Below are positions 57,632-64,000 of a stretch of 64,000 nucleotides of DNA, piece by piece. How positions within the stretch are numbered: position 1 is the first letter of the stretch; every line of letters begins with the position of its first letter. The notes beneath the pieces are model-generated. The model was not told the DNA's origin, ran no database searches, and saw nothing but the letters and a program-made list of their open reading frames with translations. Location: contig JAQSDV010000002.1 in assembly GCA_029945425.1 (NCBI GenBank), positions 813,960 to 877,959 of the forward strand. Reading direction: 5' to 3'. A program made the position numbers and the translations under genes. This DNA comes from a bacterium. Its GTDB lineage: Bacteria > Pseudomonadota > Alphaproteobacteria > Micavibrionales > UBA2020.

Positions 57632-58773
57632 GCAACTACAGCAACAGACAGCGCAATCCCAAGCCGGAAGGCACTCTTCACACCATTACCCTTGATTCTG
57701 CCAATGACAAACGGCTGGCGAGCATCCTGTACCGTCAGGACCGTGGCCATCTGCATGTTTACATGGGCCAGAAATTCGGCGTTCAGCTGGACGTGAATTA
57801 CAACCCCGACAAAATCACCTTCTACGGCAACGACGAAAACGCAGCCCGCATGAAGCGTGCATTCGACATGCTGTCCGGCCAGATCGAGACCAAGGCGCAT
57901 ATCGACAAGGACGCAATCAGCAAAATCGCAACCCAGCTGAACCCCTCTGCGGGCCTCAGTTCGGCAGCTCCTGCGTCCGCTGCCTTCAAGGCCGCGAACC
58001 AGAACAAACGTTCTGCTCCCGCCGGCTCGAAGCACGAAGGCGGCTCGACGGGTTCTGAATTCCAGGCGTTGAACCCCGCGCAGGAAAACCTTGCGAAACT
58101 GATCGCTGAAAACGACCTGATTTTCGCGCTCGGGCCTGCTGGTACCGGCAAGACCCACATTGCGGTTGTGAAGGGCATCGAAGCCCTGAAAAGCGGCGCT
58201 GTGGAAAAACTGCTGCTCGCACGCCCCGCCGCAGAAGCCGGCGAGAAAATCGGCTACCTGCCCGGCGACGCGAACGCGAAACTGGCTCCCTACATGCGCC
58301 CCATCTATGACGAGCTGGACAAGGCCTTCGGTCCCGGCAAATACAAGTCCATGATGGAAACCGGCGTCATCGAGATCGTGCCGATCGGCTACATGCGCGG
58401 TCGTACGTTTGATAACGCTTTCATCATCGTCGATGAATCGCAGAACCTGACCCGCGAACAGACCAAGATGGCCATTACCCGTATCGGTAAAGGCTCGAAA
58501 ATGGTCATGACCGGCGACCCCCAGCAGATCGACTTGCGCGACAAGAATGACTCCGGCCTGATCTGGGCTTCCCAGATCATGGAAGGCAAAAAAGGCGCAG
58601 CGACCCAGACCTTCGAACAGACGCATGTCGTCCGTTCCGAGATCGTGATGTCGTTCGTGGCGGCAGTGGATGAATTTGAAGGCCTCGACAAGCCCAAGTT
58701 CGATGCTCCGGCCAACACGCCCGCTCCGGTAAAAGGCCAGACAAATCAACCGACTACACCCGGTAAGTGGTAA
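57628..58773 (+). CDS. PhoH-family ATPase, first of two
   Basis: A 381-residue PhoH-like ATPase with a KH-like N-terminal domain (about 40-85) that suggests RNA binding, an Ala/Ser-rich linker near 105-145, and the PhoH domain with Walker A GPAGTGKT (169-176) and Walker B VDESQNL. DESQ replaces the DEAQ seen in the second copy. The extra copy at the position usually held by one phoH between miaB and ybeY is notable. Its start overlaps the miaB stop, and a strong terminator follows at 58811. Confidence 0.9.
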   Translation: MSNYSNRQRNPKPEGTLHTITLDSANDKRLASILYRQDRGHLHVYMGQKFGVQLDVNYNPDKITFYGNDENAARMKRAFDMLSGQIETKAHIDKDAISKIATQLNPSAGLSSAAPASAAFKAANQNKRSAPAGSKHEGGSTGSEFQALNPAQENLAKLIAENDLIFALGPAGTGKTHIAVVKGIEALKSGAVEKLLLARPAAEAGEKIGYLPGDANAKLAPYMRPIYDELDKAFGPGKYKSMMETGVIEIVPIGYMRGRTFDNAFIIVDESQNLTREQTKMAITRIGKGSKMVMTGDPQQIDLRDKNDSGLIWASQIMEGKKGAATQTFEQTHVVRSEIVMSFVAAVDEFEGLDKPKFDAPANTPAPVKGQTNQPTTPGKW

Positions 58774-58810
58774 TCGCGGCTGATTAACTAATATTTACGT
58801 TTTACTGTTA

Positions 58811-58850
58811 AAGTAGGGTTAGTGTACAACTAACCCTACTTTTCTTTTTT
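58811..58850 (+). terminator. Intrinsic terminator abutting the second phoH ribosome-binding site
   Basis: A 13-bp perfect stem, AAGTAGGGTTAGT with ACTAACCCTACTT, a five-base loop (58824-58828) and the T-tract TTCTTTTTT to 58850. The Shine-Dalgarno GGGAG of the next gene begins at 58851, so there is no room for a promoter between terminator and gene. The hairpin may therefore work as an attenuator in the leader of the second phoH. Confidence 0.88.
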
Positions 58851-58861
58851 GGGAGAACCAC

Positions 58862-59875
58862 TTGACCAAACAAGCCGTCCGGCGCGTCGGACTTCAGTTC
58901 GATGACAATGCCCTCGTCCCCCTTCTGTTCGGGGAACACGATATGCACCTTGCCCAGATCGAAGAAGAACTCGATATCGAGATCGCCAGCCGCGGTAACG
59001 AGGTCGTGATCATCGGCCCGAAACCGAAAATCGTCGCGGCGCAGGCCGTGTTCGACGTCCTGTGGGAACGCCTTCTTAAAGGCCTGCCCGTCGTGACCGA
59101 AGACGTCACCGCCGCCATCAACGTCGTCAAAAGCCCGATGAACCAGGGCAGCCGCGACATGGCAATGGCCGCGCTGAAAGAACCGCAGGTCAAGCTGCAG
59201 ACCAAGAACAAGCAGATCACGCCCCGCACGCCGAAACAGGCTGAATATCTGGAAGCGATCAAGAACAACGCCCTCGTCTTCGGCCTCGGGCCCGCGGGTA
59301 CGGGCAAGACCTTCCTTGCCGTCGCGCAGGCGGTGACGATGCTGCAATCCGGCGAAGTCGACCGCATGATCCTGACCCGCCCTGCTGTGGAGGCCGGCGA
59401 AAGCCTCGGCTTCCTGCCCGGCACGATGCAGGAAAAAATCGACCCCTATCTGCGCCCGATTTACGACGCATTGAATTACATGATGCCCGCAGAACAGCTG
59501 GCGCGCCGTCTGGCGGATGGCACGATTGAAATCGCGCCGCTCGCCTTTATGCGCGGACGCACGCTCGGGTCTTGTGTCGTCATCCTTGACGAAGCACAGA
59601 ACACCACGCCCACGCAGATGAAAATGGCGCTGACCCGTATCGGTGAAAACAGCAAAATGATCATCACCGGCGACTTGTCCCAGACCGACTTGCCGAACAA
59701 CCAGAAATCCGGCCTGCGCGACGCTGTCGAAGTTTTGAAGGGCGGCAAGGATATCGCCTTCATCGCGTTTGGGGATGCCGACGTCGTGCGTTCGCGCCTT
59801 GTGCGCGAAATCGTCGCGGCCTACGAAAAACGCGACGCGGTGAATCCCAATAAATACGGCAAGGACACGCCATGA
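58862..59875 (+). CDS. phoH: PhoH-family ATPase (YbeZ type), second of two
   Basis: A 337-residue PhoH ATPase of the YbeZ kind, normally the partner of YbeY in ribosome quality control. It has a KH-like N-terminal domain, Walker A GPAGTGKT (143-150), VILDEAQNT as Walker B and the C-terminal GDADVVRS segment. It starts with a TTG at 58862, with GGGAG six bases before it; no ATG is close. Its stop overlaps the ybeY start (ATGA). Compared with the first copy it is more typical, so it is probably the functional YbeZ. Confidence 0.93.
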   Translation: MTKQAVRRVGLQFDDNALVPLLFGEHDMHLAQIEEELDIEIASRGNEVVIIGPKPKIVAAQAVFDVLWERLLKGLPVVTEDVTAAINVVKSPMNQGSRDMAMAALKEPQVKLQTKNKQITPRTPKQAEYLEAIKNNALVFGLGPAGTGKTFLAVAQAVTMLQSGEVDRMILTRPAVEAGESLGFLPGTMQEKIDPYLRPIYDALNYMMPAEQLARRLADGTIEIAPLAFMRGRTLGSCVVILDEAQNTTPTQMKMALTRIGENSKMIITGDLSQTDLPNNQKSGLRDAVEVLKGGKDIAFIAFGDADVVRSRLVREIVAAYEKRDAVNPNKYGKDTP

Positions 59876-60417
59876 TCAGCCTGACGATCCAGATCGATTA
59901 CGCGTCGCCCAAATGGAAAAAAGCCTTCGCCAAGATGGACCGCAAGATCGAGGAGGCTGTGGCCGCCGCGTTTCTTGACGCGAAAAAGCCGAAAACCTTC
60001 GACAACCGCAATTTCGACATCGCCGTCGTATTGTCGGACGACAAGATGATGAAGGACCTGAACCACACCTTCCGCGCCAAGAACAAGGCGACGAACGTGC
60101 TGTCCTTCCCGCAACTGAAGATCAAGGGTCTGAAGGCGAAAGAGCTTGATGCCTTCCCCAAGGTCGACGCCATTCCGCTGGGCGATATCGTGATTGCGCA
60201 CCAGACCGTCGCGAGGGAATGCAAGGAACAGAAGAAAACCATCGAAAACCACACGCTGCATCTTGTGATCCACGGCACCCTGCATCTGCTGGGCTATGAC
60301 CACATGAATGCCAAAGACGCGAAAGCGATGGAAAAACTGGAATGCGCGATCCTTCAGAGCATGGGTTATCCCGATCCCTATGCGGCACCCGAACCTGTAA
60401 AGAAGCGCAAGAAATAA
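59872..60417 (+). CDS. ybeY: Endoribonuclease YbeY
   Basis: Metal-dependent RNase needed for 16S rRNA 3' maturation and for removing defective ribosomes. The 181 residues include the zinc motif HxxxHxxxxxH as His134, His138 and His144 (VIHGTLHLLGYDH), and the usual NVLSFP segment. A Lys/Pro-rich tail extends the C-terminus. It is coupled to phoH by ATGA and followed after one base by corC. Confidence 0.95.
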   Translation: MISLTIQIDYASPKWKKAFAKMDRKIEEAVAAAFLDAKKPKTFDNRNFDIAVVLSDDKMMKDLNHTFRAKNKATNVLSFPQLKIKGLKAKELDAFPKVDAIPLGDIVIAHQTVARECKEQKKTIENHTLHLVIHGTLHLLGYDHMNAKDAKAMEKLECAILQSMGYPDPYAAPEPVKKRKK

Positions 60418-60418
60418 C

Positions 60419-61357
60419 GTGGAAGACAACGCCCTCAAAAAACCCGAACTTACTGTTGAACCCGTCGCGGACGCAAAACCCGATGGCGAAAAAGGCCTGT
60501 TCGGCTGGGTCAAAAACCTCCTTCCCGCCAAGGACACCGGACACGACAACGACAGCCTGCGCGACGCGATCGAGGAATTGATCGAGGAACAGACAGACAC
60601 GCCCCAATCCGCCGTCGCCGCGCATGAACGCCGCCTGATTTCCAACATCCTTGAACTGCGCGACCTGCCTGTCCTCGACATGATGGTGCCGCGCGCCGAT
60701 ATCGTGGCGATCAGCATCGATGCGGGCCGCGACGAACTTTACGCCCTGCTGGCGCAAAAGCCGCACAGCCGCATCCCCGTTTACAAGGGCGACCTTGATA
60801 ACATTCTGGGTGCCGTGAACATCAAGGATATCGTGGCGCACCTTGCCAACAACACGCCGTTCGAGATCAAGGAAGTGATGCGCGACGTGCTGGTCGTGTC
60901 GCCCGCCATGCGCGTCCTCGACCTGCTGCTGCAAATGCGCCAGTCAAAGGTGCATATGGCATTCATCGTCGACGAATTCGGCGGCATCGACGGCCTCATC
61001 ACCATCAACGACCTTGTTGAATCGATCGTGGGCGAGCTGGACGATGAATACGAATTCGACCTGACCCCGCAATTGATCGAACGCCCCGACGGATCGGCCA
61101 TCGTCGACGGCCGCTATGCCATCACCGAATTCGAAAAACAATACGGCGAGACCTTTGCCGAGAACGAGGAATACGAGGAAGTCGACACCATGGGCGGCCT
61201 CGTCACCTTTATCGCGGGCCATGTGCCGACGCGCGGCGAAGTCATCCGCCATGCGGCCAGCGGCGTTGAATTCGAAGTCATCGACGCCGATCCCCGCCGC
61301 GTCACCCGCATCCGTCTGCGCAACCTGCCCAAGAAAGCGCCCGCCACCGCGTCATGA
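60419..61357 (+). CDS. corC: CorC/HlyC-type CBS-domain protein
   Basis: A 312-residue cytosolic protein with two CBS domains (about 75-200; MMVPRADIVAISIDA and DIVAHLANN region) and the C-terminal CorC/HlyC transporter-associated domain (about 215-305, with DTMGGLVTFIAGHVP). It is placed between ybeY and lnt as in many proteobacteria, and is linked to magnesium/cobalt handling or envelope integrity. It begins with GTG at 60419, one base after the ybeY stop. Its own stop overlaps the lnt start. Confidence 0.92.
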   Translation: MEDNALKKPELTVEPVADAKPDGEKGLFGWVKNLLPAKDTGHDNDSLRDAIEELIEEQTDTPQSAVAAHERRLISNILELRDLPVLDMMVPRADIVAISIDAGRDELYALLAQKPHSRIPVYKGDLDNILGAVNIKDIVAHLANNTPFEIKEVMRDVLVVSPAMRVLDLLLQMRQSKVHMAFIVDEFGGIDGLITINDLVESIVGELDDEYEFDLTPQLIERPDGSAIVDGRYAITEFEKQYGETFAENEEYEEVDTMGGLVTFIAGHVPTRGEVIRHAASGVEFEVIDADPRRVTRIRLRNLPKKAPATAS

Positions 61358-62892
61358 CCAAAATCACATCACTCGAAGCCCTCAGCGGTTTCCGCCGTTA
61401 CGCCGTTGCATTCCTGCTGGGCGTGCTGACCGTTCTGGCGATGCCGCCCATCGGGCTGTTCCCCATATTGTTGCTGACAGTTCCCGCCTTTGCCACCCTC
61501 GCCCGCTTCGCGCCCACCCGCACGACAAGCTTCGGCGTGGGCTGGGCCTTCGGCGCGGGCTATTTTATTTTCGGCCTCTACTGGATCAGCGCCGCGCTGT
61601 TCGTGGATATCGAGCAATGGAAATGGGTGCTGCCGCTGTCGCTGATCGTCGGCCCCGCCATCCTTGCGCTTTGCTATGGCTTGATCCCCCTGCTCGCACG
61701 CTGCTTCCGCAACCATGAAGCCGCACATGCGCTGGCCTTCGCCGCCGCATGGAGCCTGATCGAATATGCACGCGGGCATCTGCTGACGGGCTTTCCGTGG
61801 AACCTGCCGGGCTATGCATGGCATCATGCGCTGCCGGTGCTGCAATCGACCGCCTTTATCGGCATTTACGGCCTCACAGCGCTGACGCTGTTCTGGGCAA
61901 TGATCCCCGTGTTCCGCGCGCATCGCACGCTGCGCCATATCGCCATCATGTCGCTTGTGTTCGTGACCGCTGCGGGTGCCATACGCCTGTCGATCCATCC
62001 GACACCCTATGCCGACAACGCACCCTATATCCGTCTTGTGCAGGGAAACATCCCGCAGGAAACCAAGTGGAACAAGGATGACGACTGGCGCAATTTCGAA
62101 AAACAGCTGAACCTGACCGCGACCAAGACCGACCGCGCACCAGATGCCGTGATCTGGCCCGAAACCGCCGTGAATGCCGACCTCTACCAGTTCCCCGAAA
62201 TCGCGCGGATCATCGCGATGAAATTACCGGGGAATGCGACTGGCTTGCTGGGTTCCTTGCGCGTCGATGTGCGCAACCCCGATCATCCTTACTTCTACAA
62301 CAGCGTGACGGCGCTCGATAAAAAGGCGGCTGTCGTCGGCAACTACGACAAGCATCACCTTGTCCCCTTCGGCGAATTTATCCCCTACCGCGAAAAAATT
62401 TCGATCAAGCCCATCGCCATGGCGATATCGGGCGTGGGTGATTTCACGCGCGGCCCCGGCCCGCAGACGCTGCATGTGAATGGCTTGCCGGGTTTCAGCC
62501 CGCTGGTCTGCTACGAAGTCATCTTCCCCGGCGAAGTCGCCGACCCGTACAACCGCCCCAAATGGCTGGTCAACGTGACGAATGACGGCTGGTACGGCAA
62601 GACCGCCGGCCCGCGCCAGCATTTCGCCATGGCCCGCGTGCGCGCGATTGAGGAAGGCCTGCCCCTCGCCCGCGCCGCCAATACCGGCATATCCGGCATG
62701 ATCGACCCGCTCGGCCGCGTTCTGGCGAAACAGAAACTGGGCACAGCGGGGTATGTCGATGCGCTGCTGCCGGACGCTTTGCCCGCAACGCCTTATGCGC
62801 TGTACCGGGACGCATGGTTCTGGGCGCTTCTCGCGCTGTTCTGCTTCGTGGCGCGCCGTCTGCGGGGTCCGTGCTGCGCAACGGGCGATTGA
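61354..62892 (+). CDS. lnt: Apolipoprotein N-acyltransferase
   Basis: Adds the third acyl chain to the N-terminal cysteine of lipoproteins. The 512 residues have six or seven N-terminal helices and a periplasmic nitrilase domain with the triad Glu270 (IWPETAVN), Lys333 (YDKHHLVPFGE) and Cys386 (LVCYEVIFPG), and a final helix. It is the last gene of the miaB-lnt run. The mature patatin lipoprotein at 38 would be one of its substrates. Confidence 0.95.
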   Translation: MTKITSLEALSGFRRYAVAFLLGVLTVLAMPPIGLFPILLLTVPAFATLARFAPTRTTSFGVGWAFGAGYFIFGLYWISAALFVDIEQWKWVLPLSLIVGPAILALCYGLIPLLARCFRNHEAAHALAFAAAWSLIEYARGHLLTGFPWNLPGYAWHHALPVLQSTAFIGIYGLTALTLFWAMIPVFRAHRTLRHIAIMSLVFVTAAGAIRLSIHPTPYADNAPYIRLVQGNIPQETKWNKDDDWRNFEKQLNLTATKTDRAPDAVIWPETAVNADLYQFPEIARIIAMKLPGNATGLLGSLRVDVRNPDHPYFYNSVTALDKKAAVVGNYDKHHLVPFGEFIPYREKISIKPIAMAISGVGDFTRGPGPQTLHVNGLPGFSPLVCYEVIFPGEVADPYNRPKWLVNVTNDGWYGKTAGPRQHFAMARVRAIEEGLPLARAANTGISGMIDPLGRVLAKQKLGTAGYVDALLPDALPATPYALYRDAWFWALLALFCFVARRLRGPCCATGD

Positions 62893-62905
62893 ATACCATC
62901 GTATG

Positions 62906-62948
62906 TTGACAATGCTGCGTTGTGGCAGTACCTTGCTTATGTAAGCAA
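62906..62948. promoter_or_regulatory. Candidate operator of the XRE regulator gene
   Basis: TTGCTTA-TG-TAAGCAA (62933-62948) is a perfect inverted repeat with 7-bp arms. It lies downstream of a perfect −35-like TTGACA (62906-62911); a clear −10 is not visible (weak TACCTT at 62929). The palindrome sits over the expected −10/start region of the XRE gene, as in autorepression. Confidence 0.62.
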
Positions 62949-62952
62949 TTTG

Positions 62953-62978
62953 TAAGGTATTCATTTAAGGTATTCATT
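62953..62978 (+). repeat. 13-bp tandem repeat at the XRE translation start
   Basis: TAAGGTATTCATT occurs twice in direct contact (62953-62965 and 62966-62978), two bases before the ATG at 62981. Each copy carries AAGG, so both offer a Shine-Dalgarno. An inverted copy of its core, GAATACC, is found at 62891-62897. Confidence 0.85.
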
Positions 62979-62980
62979 TA

Positions 62981-63430
62981 ATGCCGCGTTCCCGCAGGAT
63001 CGACGAAGGCCCCCATCCGGTCGATGTGCATGTCGGCCACAAGGTCAAGAACCGCCGCCTGACGCTGGGCATGAGCCAGGATGAACTCGCGAAATCCTGC
63101 GGCATCACGTTCCAGCAAGTGCAGAAATACGAACGCGGCACAAACCGCATTTCCGTCAGCCGTTTGACGGAGATTGCCGCAGCCCTGAAAACCCAGCTCG
63201 AATATTTTACGGAAGGTTGCGCAGCCCTGCTGGGCGGCGGCATAAAGGGCGGCGCGCGCGGCATGGCGGATAACAAGCAGGCCGCCTTTGAACCCGAAGC
63301 CCTCAGCCGCGACAAGATCGATCTCCTGCGCGCCTATGACGCCATCGACAGCGCGGCCCACAAGCGGCAAGTCGTTGAAATGGCCAAGGCTCTGGGCAAA
63401 CCGGTGAAGGGCGATAACGGCAAAAAATAG
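62981..63430 (+). CDS. XRE-family transcriptional regulator next to metK
   Basis: A 149-residue DNA-binding protein with an N-terminal lambda-repressor-like helix-turn-helix: VGHKVKNRRLTLGMSQDELAKSCGITFQQVQKYERG (about 18-53). The C-terminal helix contains LLRAYDAI and RQVVEMAKAL. This form, between lnt and metK, is conserved in alphaproteobacteria, and the target is often taken to be methionine or SAM metabolism, though that is not proved here. The palindrome before it suggests autoregulation. Confidence 0.9.
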   Translation: MPRSRRIDEGPHPVDVHVGHKVKNRRLTLGMSQDELAKSCGITFQQVQKYERGTNRISVSRLTEIAAALKTQLEYFTEGCAALLGGGIKGGARGMADNKQAAFEPEALSRDKIDLLRAYDAIDSAAHKRQVVEMAKALGKPVKGDNGKK

Positions 63431-63533
63431 GCTTTCTTCACCGCATATGTGAAAAAGCTTGTTGCTCCGCAATAATCGCTAAAGTATATATATTTCCTGT
63501 AAATCATTCGCATTTAGGCACGAGGGCGACATC

Positions 63534-64000
63534 ATGGCTGACCAAAAATACATTTTCACGAGCGAGTCCGTTGGCGAAGGCCACCCTGACAAGCTGTGCG
63601 ACCGCGTTTCCGACGCCATCGTCGACGCTTACCTGAATGCCGATCCCTATGCCCGCGTTGCGGCTGAATGCCTTGCGACCACCGGCTTCCTCTGCATCGC
63701 CGGCGAAACCCGCGGCCCCGCCTCCATCGACCGCGAGCTGATCGAAACGGTCGCCCGCCACGCCGTGCGCGACATCGGTTACAAGCAGGAAGAATTCCAT
63801 TGGGAAAAAATCAAGGTTGATGTGCGCCTCCACGCGCAATCGGCCGACATCGCCGTGGGCGTCGACGCCGCCGGCAACAAGGATGAAGGCGCCGGCGACC
63901 AGGGCATTATGTTCGGCTACGCCTGCCGCGAAACCGAAAGCCTGATGCCGGCTGCCATCCATTACTCCCACGCCATCCTGAAATCGCTGGCCGAAGCCCG
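63534..64000 (+). CDS. metK: S-adenosylmethionine synthetase, 5' part
   Basis: Makes SAM from methionine and ATP. The first 155 codons are in the window and the gene runs off the right end. The start [24 protein letters not shown] holds the ATP-contacting His, and [12 protein letters not shown], the metal and pyrophosphate loop, is intact. The ATG at 63534 has GAGGGCG upstream. It lies 103 bases after the XRE regulator. Confidence 0.97.
   Translation, partial: MADQKYIFTSESVGEGHPDKLCDRVSDAIVDAYLNADPYARVAAECLATTGFLCIAGETRGPASIDRELIETVARHAVRDIGYKQEEFHWEKIKVDVRLHAQSADIAVGVDAAGNKDEGAGDQGIMFGYACRETESLMPAAIHYSHAILKSLAEA

Noticed and set aside
63431..63533. Possible SAM riboswitch before metK
   Set aside because: The gap is short. 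An imperfect stem (GCTTTCTTCAC with GTGAAAAAGC) and a CGCTAAAG string are seen, but the conserved cores of SAM-II, SAM/SAH or speF-type elements are not.

Overview
The window looks like a contiguous piece of chromosome from a free-living or host-associated alphaproteobacterium. The evidence is gene content and order: miaB-phoH-ybeY-corC-lnt-XRE regulator-metK at the right end, sdhE-mfd divergent from a recG unit, dsbA-type gene followed by smc, and the amgK-type kinase. The DNA is moderately GC-rich with a few AT-rich islands. A position near Rhodospirillales or Micavibrionales is only an inference. I see no phage, transposase, CRISPR array, rRNA or tRNA gene.

Layout. 1-6.3 kb: a patatin-like lipoprotein, then a leftward unit dapF-mtaB-(AT-rich small membrane protein)-ftsY-amn. 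6.3-11.1 kb: a rightward dsbA-like/smc pair closed by a bidirectional terminator. 11.1-18.3 kb: mixed genes, including trhO, a DUF202 membrane protein, a TPR-methyltransferase fusion and a large exported repeat-like protein. 18.3-21.6 kb: threonine catabolism (kbl, tdh), interrupted by one small membrane protein and followed by another. 21.6-28.1 kb: a Gly/Ser-rich membrane protein with a palindrome-rich promoter, two TPM-domain proteins, an ALDH7-type dehydrogenase, a monocistronic 94-residue orphan, and two Nudix genes carrying three related Nudix domains. 28.1-34.3 kb: a PAS-PAS histidine kinase divergent from a cytosolic patatin, then a FUSC-type membrane protein. 34.4-37.2 kb: aspartate aminotransferase and an AmgK-like sugar kinase. 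37.3-43.8 kb: an HxlR regulator divergent from an azoreductase, ring-opening dioxygenase and nitrilase-family hydrolase, then lineage-specific unknowns, one with a GNAT-like core. 43.9-51.4 kb: mfd-sdhE leftward and a recG unit rightward with two unknown membrane proteins in front of recG. 51.4-56.2 kb: an FliL-like exported protein, amino-acid permease, AI-2E-family transporter and hydroxyacid dehydrogenase. 56.3-64 kb: the conserved miaB-to-metK cluster, with two phoH genes rather than one.

Most of the window is housekeeping: tRNA modification (mtaB, miaB, trhO), rRNA/RNA quality control (ybeY, phoH), DNA repair and segregation (smc, mfd, recG), envelope (lnt, corC, ftsY) and amino-acid metabolism. 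The points most worth following are the tandem Nudix protein with a degraded second active site, the intrinsic terminator placed directly against the ribosome-binding site of the second phoH, and the palindromic operator plus tandem repeat before the XRE gene next to metK. I did not find a clear new defence or mobile system.
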